Below, piece after piece: positions 1 to 6,875 of a DNA stretch of 7,155 nucleotides. The DNA is from Bacteroidales bacterium UBA6192 (GTDB taxonomy: Bacteria; Bacteroidota; Bacteroidia; Bacteroidales; F082), in assembly GCA_002422725.1 (NCBI GenBank), contig DITE01000099.1, forward strand, positions 1-7,155. The letters run 5' to 3'. Made by a program: the position numbers and the translations under genes. Numbering within the stretch: position 1 is the stretch's first letter; each line of letters starts with the position of its first letter. The notes beneath the pieces were generated by a model. That model saw only the letters and a program-made list of their open reading frames with translations, was not told where the DNA came from and made no database searches.

Positions 1-516
1 ATCAAATCGCACCACAATGTGGGCGGTTTACCCGATTTCATGAAATTAAAGGTTGTGGAACCCCTGAACACACTTTTTAAGGACGAAGTGAGAATCATTG
101 GCCGTCAGCTCGGTCTGCCTTCTTTCATCATTGATCGTCATCCATTCCCCGGACCAGGGCTGGGCATCAGAATACTTGGTGAAATTACCCCCGAAAAGGT
201 TAGAATTCTTCAGGATGTTGATGATATTTATGTTGAAGGGCTGCATACACACGGTTTATATGATCAGGTTTGGCAGGCCGCTGTGATCTTACTGCCTGTT
301 CAGTCGGTGGGCGTGATGGGCGACGAAAGAACCTACGAAAATGTTGTAGCACTCCGAGCCGTTAATTCAACGGATGGCATGACAGCTGATTGGTCGAGGT
401 TGCCTTATGATTTTCTGGCAAAGGTGTCAAACGATATTATCAACAAAGTTAAAGGTGTAAACCGGGTGGTTTACGACATCAGTTCAAAACCACCGGCTAC
501 CATTGAATGGGAATAA
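1..516 (+). CDS. guaA: GMP synthase (glutamine-hydrolysing), C-terminal part, 5' end outside window
   Basis: GuaA makes GMP from XMP, ATP and glutamine in the cytoplasm, the last step of guanine nucleotide synthesis. The reading frame is open from base 1, so the gene is cut by the window edge and not broken; 171 residues plus a TAA stop remain. They begin with IKSHHNVGGLP and contain HPFPGPGLGIRILGE, the SVGVMGDERTY segment, TDGMTADWSRLPYDF and the family's conserved C-terminus KPPATIEWE. This is the end of the ATP-pyrophosphatase region plus the whole C-terminal dimerisation domain. The glutamine amidotransferase domain and the P-loop lie upstream, out of view. By comparison with E. coli GuaA (525 residues), about two thirds of the protein is missing. 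A GTG inside the frame at 19 is not the start, because the family alignment continues upstream of it. The stop overlaps the next gene's start region, so the two are probably co-transcribed. Confidence 0.97.
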   Translation: MKSHHNVGGLPDFMKLKVVEPLNTLFKDEVRIIGRQLGLPSFIIDRHPFPGPGLGIRILGEITPEKVRILQDVDDIYVEGLHTHGLYDQVWQAAVILLPVQSVGVMGDERTYENVVALRAVNSTDGMTADWSRLPYDFLAKVSNDIINKVKGVNRVVYDISSKPPATIEWE

Positions 517-3314
517 TGAATGTGATGAGTAATAAGGCAAAATATTTTTTAAATATTCTCAGGGTATTCATCCTCTTATCAGTCATTGGATTAATATCGC
601 TATCAGGCATTAAAGCACAGGGAGAAGTTGCCTTGTCAACCAGCATCGGACAGTACAATGGATTAAATTATTATCTGCATACAGTTGAGCCGAGGCAAAC
701 ACTTTACAGCATTGCCAAAGCCTACAGGGTTTCGATGGAGAATATCTTGATGGCAAATCCTGAAGCACGAAGTGGCTTAAGGGTGAAGCAGGTACTGCGA
801 ATTCCTACTTCTGAAAAAACCACCGTTCCAATTGATATCAATCAACCAGCCCAAGCAGATGCTCCCATAACAGAAACCCATGATTATATTTATCATGTTG
901 CAGGTAAGAATCAGACATTTAATTACATAGCAAATATCTATGTGGTTTCTGAAAATCTGGTTAAAGCAGCAAATCCACGAATTAAGGAACCAATCCCTGA
1001 GGGTGAATATGTTATTGTGCCTCTCAATCTCAAAACTGATATTTCGGTGAATACCAATCCGAACAGGCCTGATCTGAACCCTTACACACGGCCTGTTAGC
1101 AGAAGAACAGAAACAGTGAATGCTGCATCGGATAAAACTGATTCAAAAGCAAAACCGGAAAAGAGAGCAAATACGTCAATTAGTAAAAATATCCCTGCAC
1201 AAAATACAGAAGCTACACCCACCGTTATTTCACCGGCAACCAGCATTCAAGCTGTCGAAAGTTCTGTCCAAAGCTCAGGTGCACAAACTTCATCGCAAAG
1301 TTTGCCAGAAATAATCTGGCCAGCAGTAGATTATGGCCAACACCTCGTGAAACCAAAAGAGACTTTATATTCTATTGCCCGGCTATATGGACTTAAAATT
1401 GAAGACCTAAATGATCTTAATCCTGGATTGGCTGAAAATCTCAAAATTGGTCAGATATTGCGTTTGCCACCTAATGCAGCAGTAAAAAATGAAGGGCGAA
1501 AACGTCAGGACACCAATACAAACGTAGTCTCGGGTGAAAAAACATTGCAGCAATTGGAGCAACCAGTCCAGACATTGAGTTCTCCTAAAGCTGACACTGC
1601 TATTATCAATTATACTGTCAAACAGGGGGAAACGATTTACCGGATTGCTGTGAATCATGGAGTAAATGTAGAAGAACTCAAGCGACTAAACCCAGGTTTA
1701 ACTGATCGGATCAGGCCGGGGCAGCAAATCACTGTCCCGAAAAAAAAAATAGCCCCTGACTTCATCCTACACCGCGCTGAAAATAGAGAAAAAGCAGAAT
1801 CAATTGCCCAAAAATATGGACTTAAGCTTGCTGATCTTCAAAACGCAAATCCATGGATCAAAAGAAATGTAAAAGCAGGTGATCTGGTTAAAATTCCTGT
1901 AAAGAAGTTTATTCCTAAGACTGATAAGATATTCAAAGAGCAGCAACCTAATGAAAATGAATTAGATGCTATCTCAATTGATGATCTCAATGATGTGGTT
2001 TCTAATTGTCAGGGGAGATTCGATTACAGACAGAAAACATTCAGGGTAGCCTTACTTATTCCATTTTTTCTATCTAAAAACGAAACTTTGAATTTTTCTG
2101 TAAGGCCTGATTCAGATATCGAAGAAATTGCCAACCGAGAAGAGTTTACCTTTATCGGGTTTTATGAGGGATTTCTTCTGGCTGTCGATTCACTTGTAAG
2201 AAGCCAGGGCCTTCAAATTGAACTGATGGTGTTTGATGTTGACCAAATAAATAGCAAAACAAATGATGCTATTGAAAAAATGAGTACTCAGAAACCAGAT
2301 TTGATTGTTGGTCCATTCTTCAACAAAGCCTTTGATCGGGTTGCTACCTTTGCCAGGTCACACAACATTATGATTGTTAACCCAATGGCTCAGCGCAGTG
2401 AGATACTTGAAAATTTTCCGAATGTTGTAAAATTGAAACCCGATCAGGATTCGCAGCTGAGAAATGTTGCCTCAATGATTTTACAGTACTATCCAAACGG
2501 TAAGGTTTTTTTGTTCCAACCCAGATCAGGTGTTTACGATGATCAGATTATTCAATTGAAAAACATCCTGAACAATTCCCTCCCACAGAAAGTAAACATT
2601 CCAAATGAAAAAATTTATAATCTCGCTGTTAAATCCAATTCGCAGGGAAGAATAATCCGGGTGAGCCCCTATGTTACCGTAGAGGGTAAAACATTTTCGA
2701 CAGATTGGTTAAAACAAAACATATACGATAGTTCATCTATTGATAATCAAATATTTAATTACAGGTACTCACAAGATAGCATAAAACTCCTGAGTCAGAT
2801 GGTGTCCAGCGTTCGCGAGAATATTGTTATTGCTTATGCTGAGGACAATGTGTTTGCTATGGAATTCATGAACAAACTGAACCAAATAACCGACACTTTT
2901 AATATCCGGCTTTTCGGACTGCCTAATTGGGACAAATTTGACAATTTATTTCCGGAAAGTTTACTCAATATGAATGCACACTATGTTGTTCAAAGCCATG
3001 TTGATTACAATAGCATTTTCACAGATCAGTTCATTTATAAGTATAGAAACCAATTTGGGACAGAACCCGATCAATATGCGTATGAAGGATTTGACGCAGC
3101 CTGGTATTTTTTGCAGGCATTAATGCATTTTGATCGTTCTGCAATTTCATGTATAAGCAGTTTTAACGCTAACTTGTTGCAAACCAAATATGTGTTGCAA
3201 CGAAAGTCTGAAAATCAAGGATTGGAAAATGTATATTGGAACGTTTATCGGTTCGACAAATTCAAACTTAGCCTGCTTCCTTTGAATTTACAATCTATCC
3301 AGAGTTTAAGGTAA
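507..3314 (+). CDS. Exported LysM (x5) protein with C-terminal type I periplasmic-binding-protein fold
   Basis: This is a 935-residue exported protein. A hydrophobic signal segment at about 14-34 is followed by a likely signal peptidase I site after IKA (residue 37). Five LysM repeats follow at about 55-101, 127-173, 276-322, 366-412 and 418-466; each has a variant of the pattern T-x-Y-x-IA...N-P...G...IP, and the fifth is the most degenerate. A Ser/Thr/Pro/Gln/Lys-rich linker spans about 174-268. Residues 510-925 resemble a type I periplasmic binding (Leu/Ile/Val receptor-like) fold, with FRVALLIPF, GFYEGFLLAVDSL, PDLIVGPFF, NIVIAYAEDN and a late YEGFDAAWYFLQAL segment. LysM normally binds GlcNAc-containing glycans such as peptidoglycan. 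The likely place is the periplasm, held on the wall, with a ligand-binding domain; the ligand is unknown and no permease lies nearby. In-frame ATGs occur at 507, 516 and 525; 516 forms TAATG with the guaA stop and is an equally good start. The mature part has two cysteines, 501 and 882. Confidence 0.9.
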   Translation: MGIMNVMSNKAKYFLNILRVFILLSVIGLISLSGIKAQGEVALSTSIGQYNGLNYYLHTVEPRQTLYSIAKAYRVSMENILMANPEARSGLRVKQVLRIPTSEKTTVPIDINQPAQADAPITETHDYIYHVAGKNQTFNYIANIYVVSENLVKAANPRIKEPIPEGEYVIVPLNLKTDISVNTNPNRPDLNPYTRPVSRRTETVNAASDKTDSKAKPEKRANTSISKNIPAQNTEATPTVISPATSIQAVESSVQSSGAQTSSQSLPEIIWPAVDYGQHLVKPKETLYSIARLYGLKIEDLNDLNPGLAENLKIGQILRLPPNAAVKNEGRKRQDTNTNVVSGEKTLQQLEQPVQTLSSPKADTAIINYTVKQGETIYRIAVNHGVNVEELKRLNPGLTDRIRPGQQITVPKKKIAPDFILHRAENREKAESIAQKYGLKLADLQNANPWIKRNVKAGDLVKIPVKKFIPKTDKIFKEQQPNENELDAISIDDLNDVVSNCQGRFDYRQKTFRVALLIPFFLSKNETLNFSVRPDSDIEEIANREEFTFIGFYEGFLLAVDSLVRSQGLQIELMVFDVDQINSKTNDAIEKMSTQKPDLIVGPFFNKAFDRVATFARSHNIMIVNPMAQRSEILENFPNVVKLKPDQDSQLRNVASMILQYYPNGKVFLFQPRSGVYDDQIIQLKNILNNSLPQKVNIPNEKIYNLAVKSNSQGRIIRVSPYVTVEGKTFSTDWLKQNIYDSSSIDNQIFNYRYSQDSIKLLSQMVSSVRENIVIAYAEDNVFAMEFMNKLNQITDTFNIRLFGLPNWDKFDNLFPESLLNMNAHYVVQSHVDYNSIFTDQFIYKYRNQFGTEPDQYAYEGFDAAWYFLQALMHFDRSAISCISSFNANLLQTKYVLQRKSENQGLENVYWNVYRFDKFKLSLLPLNLQSIQSLR
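1740..1749 (+). repeat. Run of ten A residues inside the LysM gene
   Basis: Ten consecutive A bases encode Lys412-Lys414 and the first base of Ile415, between LysM repeats 4 and 5. Removing one A gives an immediate TAG; adding one A gives a TGA two codons after the run. Homopolymers of this length are known sites of polymerase slippage in other bacteria. Whether slippage happens here is not shown. Confidence 0.95.
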
Positions 3315-3345
3315 ACCCTTTCAATAATCAGTAAACGACGGTTTT

Positions 3346-3927
3346 CTATAAATCTTTACTCAAAGTCAGAAAGCCAGGATAGGCCAGCTCAGAACTACCT
3401 ATTTTTAGGTAAGGTTTAATCTTTAACATCACTTCTGTTGGCTGTCCTTTGTCGGATACAAGTTTGAAAGCCAGATTGACCAGTGCATCAGATGTTTCAT
3501 TCTGCAACACTTTGTAAAGATCAAGACTCATGGGCAAAGCAAGCATTAGTGAAGATTCGCCATTGATTTCAAACTTCTCCTGCACCATGCCACTAATCAA
3601 CTCTTTTCCATCGACAAAGAGTATATAATCCATCTTATTAAGTGATGCTTTTTTCTCGTTCGGATTATCTACCTTAACCATCATGTTCATCTGAAGAGGC
3701 AAGCTCTTGTTAAAAATGGCGCCTGCCAGCGTAAGTGATTCGCTAACAGTTAATCCAGACTTTTCCATGCCTGGTCTCAGTTGAATTCCAGCTAACTTCA
3801 CCTGATCAACACCATTCAAATCGAAGGTGCATAAGCTGAGTTGCTGCATTTCGGTCACCTGCTGAAGAATATCGCAAGCACTTAATGAACCAATTAGCAG
3901 GAAAACAAAAAGGATTTTAGTTTTCAT
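3346..3927 (-). CDS. LEA14-like (LEA type 2 / WHy-type) lipoprotein, function unknown
   Basis: This 193-residue protein has a lipoprotein signal peptide: a Lys near the N-terminus, a hydrophobic stretch and the lipobox LSAC, with Cys18 as the lipidated residue. The residues after the Cys are Asp-Ile-Leu-Gln-Gln. This lacks the acidic cluster reported as a surface-export signal in some Bacteroidota, so a periplasm-facing location is likely, though not certain. The body, about 35-185, looks like an all-beta LEA14/WHy domain: paired strands, the VKVDNPN motif at 84-90 (the typical V-x-NPN of this fold) and YILFVDGKELISG at 101-113. No catalytic residues are apparent. The name rests on pattern and fold resemblance and the role is unknown. 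It lies 35 bp downstream of typA on the same strand, with no TAnnTTTG element between them, so it is probably co-transcribed with typA. It converges on the LysM gene with a 31-bp gap. Confidence 0.8.
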   Translation of the reverse strand: MKTKILFVFLLIGSLSACDILQQVTEMQQLSLCTFDLNGVDQVKLAGIQLRPGMEKSGLTVSESLTLAGAIFNKSLPLQMNMMVKVDNPNEKKASLNKMDYILFVDGKELISGMVQEKFEINGESSLMLALPMSLDLYKVLQNETSDALVNLAFKLVSDKGQPTEVMLKIKPYLKIGSSELAYPGFLTLSKDL

Positions 3928-3962
3928 AAAATGATGTGATTTAATTCTTTATGAATATATGA

Positions 3963-5771
3963 TCAATCAGAAGTTTTACCAGCACGCTTTCGGGCAACCT
4001 CATCGAGGAGAATTTTCCGGAGCCTGAGTGATCTTGGGGTCACTTCAAGGAATTCGTCTTCACGAATGGTCTCCATATACTCTTCAAGCGAAAATCGAAT
4101 TGCCGGTACGATCATCACTTTTTCGTCTGAACCTGATGCACGCATATTGGTAAGTTTCTTTGTCTTATTAACATTTATAACCAGGTCGTTTGATCGCGAA
4201 TGTTCTCCAATTACCTGTCCCATGTACACTTCTTCATTAGGGTAAATAAAGAATCGTCCCCTGTCCTGCAGCTTGAATATTGAAAATGGAATGGCAGTTC
4301 CGGTTTCCATCGAAATCAATGCTCCATTGTTACGGGCATTAATTTCACCTTTCCATGGTTCAAATCTTTTGAAACGATGACCAATTATGGCCTCCCCTTC
4401 TGTAGCAGTAAGAATATTATTCCTCAGTCCGATGATTCCACGCGATGGGATTAAAAACTCGAGATGCATCCGATCGCCTTTGGGATTCATTTCCAATAAC
4501 TCGCCCTTACGCATGGTAACCTGTTCGATAACTCTTCCTGAAAACTCCTCCGGAACCTGAATAGTCAGGTTTTCAATAGGCTCATGCTTCACCCCCTCAA
4601 TGGTCTTGATAATGACCTTGGGCTGACCAAGCTGAAACTCATATCCTTCACGACGCATTGTTTCAACCAAAATGGATAAATGAAGGATACCCCGGCCGTA
4701 AACAAGCAAAGAATCCGGAGAATCTGTGTCAACTACACGCAATGCCAGGTTTTTTTCCGTTTCTTTACTTAATCTGTCGCGTAAATGCCTCGATGTAACA
4801 AACTTACCTTCTTTTCCAAAGAAGGGAGAATTATTGATCGTAAAAAGCATACTCATTGTTGGCTCATCAATCCTGATGGGGGGAAGCCCTTCCGGATTTT
4901 CAAAATCAGTTACTGTATCGCCTATCTCAAAATCTTCGATACCCATTAATGCAATGATATCACCGGCATAAACAGGTAATTTAATACGTTCCTTACCAAG
5001 ACCTTCAAATGTATAAAGCTCTTTGATGATTGATTTGGTTATACTTCCGTCACGTTTAACAAGTGACACCGGCATTCCAACCTGCAAAAAACCTCTTGAT
5101 AACCTTCCAACCGCTATCCTGCCTACATAAGAACTGTAATCGAGTGAAGTAATCTGCATCTGAGGAGTTCCTTCTTCGTAATGGGCGCGGGGGATGTGTT
5201 GAATAATGGTATCAAGCAAATACGAGACGTCTGTTGTTTCATTCTCCCAATGGTCCGACATCCATCCGTTTTTTGATGATCCGAAAACTGTCGGGAAGTT
5301 TAACTGGTCTTCTGTGGCACCCAGATTAAACATCAGGTCGAAAACAGCTTCCTGAACCTCATCCGGACGGCAATTCGGTTTGTCAACCTTGTTTATTACA
5401 ACTATTGGCTTCAGTCCGAGTTCGATTGCCTTTTGTAACACAAATCGTGTCTGTGGCATCGGACCTTCAAAAGCGTCAACCAACAACAACACCCCATCAG
5501 CCATATTCAACACCCTTTCCACTTCGCCACCAAAATCGGCGTGTCCGGGAGTATCAATAATGTTAATTTTTACATCTTTAAATTTGACTGAAACGTTTTT
5601 AGCCAGAATTGTTATTCCCCGTTCTCTTTCAAGATCATTGTTATCAAGGATTAAATCTCCCATTTCCTGGTTGTCACGAAAAAGCTTAACCTGAAAAAGT
5701 ATACGGTCAACAAGTGTTGTTTTGCCATGATCGACGTGAGCAATTATGGCTATATTTCTGATATTGTGCAT
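3963..5771 (-). CDS. typA: Translational GTPase TypA/BipA
   Basis: TypA is an EF-G-like GTPase that binds the 70S ribosome, aids large-subunit assembly and matters under stress such as cold. This 602-residue copy is full length (E. coli about 607). The G domain shows G1 AHVDHGKTT (11-19), G2 RGITI (51-55), G3 DTPGH (73-77, with the catalytic His77), G4 NKVD (127-130) and a G5-type GSSK (164-167). A beta-barrel domain II follows at about 203-290, then EF-G III-like and V-like domains at about 305-480. The TypA-specific C-terminal domain is at about 480-590 and includes basic stretches (KTKKLTNMRA, RSLRLRK). The family's SRGIIGLRN motif is at 443-451. There is no EF-G domain IV, and no LepA or tetracycline-protection features. 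The ATG at 5771 gives the standard N-terminus MHNIRNIAIIAHVDHGKTT. A promoter-like element lies about 33 bp upstream, and the lipoprotein gene follows downstream. Confidence 0.97.
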   Translation of the reverse strand: MHNIRNIAIIAHVDHGKTTLVDRILFQVKLFRDNQEMGDLILDNNDLERERGITILAKNVSVKFKDVKINIIDTPGHADFGGEVERVLNMADGVLLLVDAFEGPMPQTRFVLQKAIELGLKPIVVINKVDKPNCRPDEVQEAVFDLMFNLGATEDQLNFPTVFGSSKNGWMSDHWENETTDVSYLLDTIIQHIPRAHYEEGTPQMQITSLDYSSYVGRIAVGRLSRGFLQVGMPVSLVKRDGSITKSIIKELYTFEGLGKERIKLPVYAGDIIALMGIEDFEIGDTVTDFENPEGLPPIRIDEPTMSMLFTINNSPFFGKEGKFVTSRHLRDRLSKETEKNLALRVVDTDSPDSLLVYGRGILHLSILVETMRREGYEFQLGQPKVIIKTIEGVKHEPIENLTIQVPEEFSGRVIEQVTMRKGELLEMNPKGDRMHLEFLIPSRGIIGLRNNILTATEGEAIIGHRFKRFEPWKGEINARNNGALISMETGTAIPFSIFKLQDRGRFFIYPNEEVYMGQVIGEHSRSNDLVINVNKTKKLTNMRASGSDEKVMIVPAIRFSLEEYMETIREDEFLEVTPRSLRLRKILLDEVARKRAGKTSD

Positions 5772-5772
5772 G

Positions 5773-5790
5773 CTAAATGATTGGATTCAT
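5773..5790 (-). other. Possible five-codon leader ORF before typA (MNPII)
   Basis: On the minus strand, an ATG at 5790 opens a frame reading Met-Asn-Pro-Ile-Ile-stop. Its TAG ends one base before the typA ATG, in a different frame. It lies wholly inside the leader expected from the promoter at 5804-5811. The arrangement would suit translational coupling or start-site competition, but so short an ORF can easily arise by chance. Confidence 0.3.
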
Positions 5791-5803
5791 GTGAAAGGAG
5801 CGG

Positions 5804-5838
5804 CAAAATTAATGCTAATTCACGGATTAACACGCAAA
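5804..5838 (-). promoter_or_regulatory. Putative Bacteroidota-type promoter of typA
   Basis: On the minus strand the sequence TAATTTTG at 5811-5804 matches the -7 element TAnnTTTG exactly. A TTTG at 5838-5835 could be the -33 element, although its 23-bp spacing is at the long end of the reported range. The predicted transcript start is near 5800, giving a leader of about 28 bases that contains no Shine-Dalgarno site. Confidence 0.6.
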
Positions 5839-5844
5839 AAGTCG

Positions 5845-5852
5845 TAATTTTG
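5845..5852 (+). promoter_or_regulatory. Putative -7 promoter element of lplA
   Basis: TAATTTTG is an exact match to TAnnTTTG and is identical to the typA element on the other strand. No clear TTTG lies 17-23 bp upstream, so the -33 half is weak or degenerate. The predicted transcript start is near 5857. That leaves only about six leader bases before the ATG at 5863 but about 27 before the ATG at 5884, which favours the second start. Confidence 0.5.
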
Positions 5853-5883
5853 CTTTCCAATCATGAATTTCCTTCCTCTGCTA

Positions 5884-6861
5884 ATGACTACAATTATTCA
5901 ATCTAACAGTCTGGAACCCTCTTATAATCTGGCAACTGAGGAGTATCTGCTTAGAAATAGTCAGGAAAATATTGTATTCATATTTCGAAACTTTAACACA
6001 TTTGTCATAGGCAAGCATCAGAATGCCATGGAGGAGGTGAATTATCCATATTTGATCAGTCACAATATCCCGCTTATTCGCAGAATATCGGGCGGCGGAG
6101 CTGTCTTTCACGACGAAAATAATCTTAACTACGCATTCATAACCAATCATCCCGGATCGGGGCAGCAAATTGATTTTGTAAATGCGACAAAACCAATTCT
6201 GAATTACCTAAAAGCACTTGGATTACAAGCTGAATTATCCGGGAAAAGCAACCTGACTGTCTACGGTCTGAAATTCTCTGGAAATGCAGCCCATGTTTTT
6301 AAGAATAGAACAATTCATCATGGCACTTTGCTTTTTAATGCTGATCTGACGAAACTCAAGCAGATTATTCAGCCTCATCCGGAAGCCTACACCTCTAAAG
6401 CAATAAAATCAGTTAAAGCAAACGTGACAAACCTTATTGATCACCTGCATTTTACAATGGGTCCTGATGAGTTTGAAAATGGTCTGAAAGACTACCTTTT
6501 GCATTATTTTCAAAGTTGTACTAGTCGGGAACTAACAGAATTTGAATTGATAAACATCGAAAAACTGGCGCAGGAAAAATACGCAAACCGGGACTGGAAT
6601 TTCAGTTATTCTCCGGACTACATCTTTTCGAAGCAGGTCAGGCTGGCAGATTGCGAAGCTGGTTTCACGTTCCGTGTAGAAAAAGGATTGATCAGAAATA
6701 TTACCATTGACGGAAATATTGACCCGGACCTGAAAAACATTCTGCTTGATCGAATGTTGAACTATCCGCATGATGGTCTTTTGCCCGAAAATGAATATTT
6801 CACAAACGGTTATCAACACATGAGAAAAGAAATTAATTTTATCCTTTCACAACTTACCTAA
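5884..6861 (+). CDS. lplA: Lipoate-protein ligase (LplA type)
   Basis: The enzyme activates lipoate (or octanoate) with ATP to lipoyl-AMP and attaches it to a lysine of lipoyl domains, such as the E2 subunits of 2-oxoacid dehydrogenases and the glycine cleavage H protein. Motifs, numbered from this start: NLATEEYLL (15-23), RRISGGGAVFHD (66-77, lipoyl-AMP binding), GKSNLTVYGLKFSGNA (120-135, with the conserved active-site Lys130) and HHGTLL (145-150). A C-terminal accessory domain is recognisable from DWNFSYSP onward. At 325 residues it is close to E. coli LplA (338), so the large and accessory domains are in one chain and the enzyme should be self-sufficient. An in-frame ATG at 5863 would add MNFLPLL. 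I prefer 5884, because the family usually starts about 15 residues before NLA.EE and because of the promoter position. It diverges from typA and precedes the DUF1338 gene by 14 bp. Confidence 0.92.
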   Translation: MTTIIQSNSLEPSYNLATEEYLLRNSQENIVFIFRNFNTFVIGKHQNAMEEVNYPYLISHNIPLIRRISGGGAVFHDENNLNYAFITNHPGSGQQIDFVNATKPILNYLKALGLQAELSGKSNLTVYGLKFSGNAAHVFKNRTIHHGTLLFNADLTKLKQIIQPHPEAYTSKAIKSVKANVTNLIDHLHFTMGPDEFENGLKDYLLHYFQSCTSRELTEFELINIEKLAQEKYANRDWNFSYSPDYIFSKQVRLADCEAGFTFRVEKGLIRNITIDGNIDPDLKNILLDRMLNYPHDGLLPENEYFTNGYQHMRKEINFILSQLT

Positions 6862-6875
6862 TCCTATAATAATCT

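Noticed and set aside
1120..1658. Open frames of 64 codons (+, 1120-1314) and 83 codons (-, 1407-1658) inside the LysM gene
   Set aside because: The LysM protein continues through this region with recognisable repeats. The alternative frames are low-complexity or basic shadows without start signals.
1385..1825. 12-bp direct repeat ATATGGACTTAA at 1385-1396 and 1814-1825
   Set aside because: Both copies encode the same Tyr-Gly-Leu-Lys segment of LysM repeats 3 and 5, so this is a trace of domain duplication or shared codon choice, not a mobile or regulatory repeat.
3333..3344. Small hairpin AAAC-GACG-GTTT followed by TTTT-rich sequence in the convergent gap
   Set aside because: The stem is only 4 bp and mostly A-T. 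It is too weak to call a terminator for either converging gene, and I see no stronger hairpin in 3315-3345.
4726..5694. Plus-strand open frames of 81 and 104 codons (4726-4971, 5380-5694) opposite typA
   Set aside because: They lie antisense inside a clearly real conserved gene, and their translations show no family motif or sensible start context.
5795..5847. AAGGAG followed by an ATG (5812) and an 11-codon plus-strand ORF in the typA/lplA gap
   Set aside because: It lies upstream of the predicted lplA promoter and overlaps its -7 box. Shine-Dalgarno use is rare in Bacteroidota and the ORF is very short, so chance is the simplest explanation.
5881..6819. Minus-strand frames (5881-6168, 6532-6819) opposite lplA
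   Set aside because: They are antisense to a well-supported lipoate ligase and have no recognisable domains.
6865..6870. TATAAT, a perfect E. coli -10 hexamer, before the DUF1338 gene
   Set aside because: Bacteroidota housekeeping promoters use TAnnTTTG. There is no matching -35 or -33 box, and the site is only 5 bp from the ATG.
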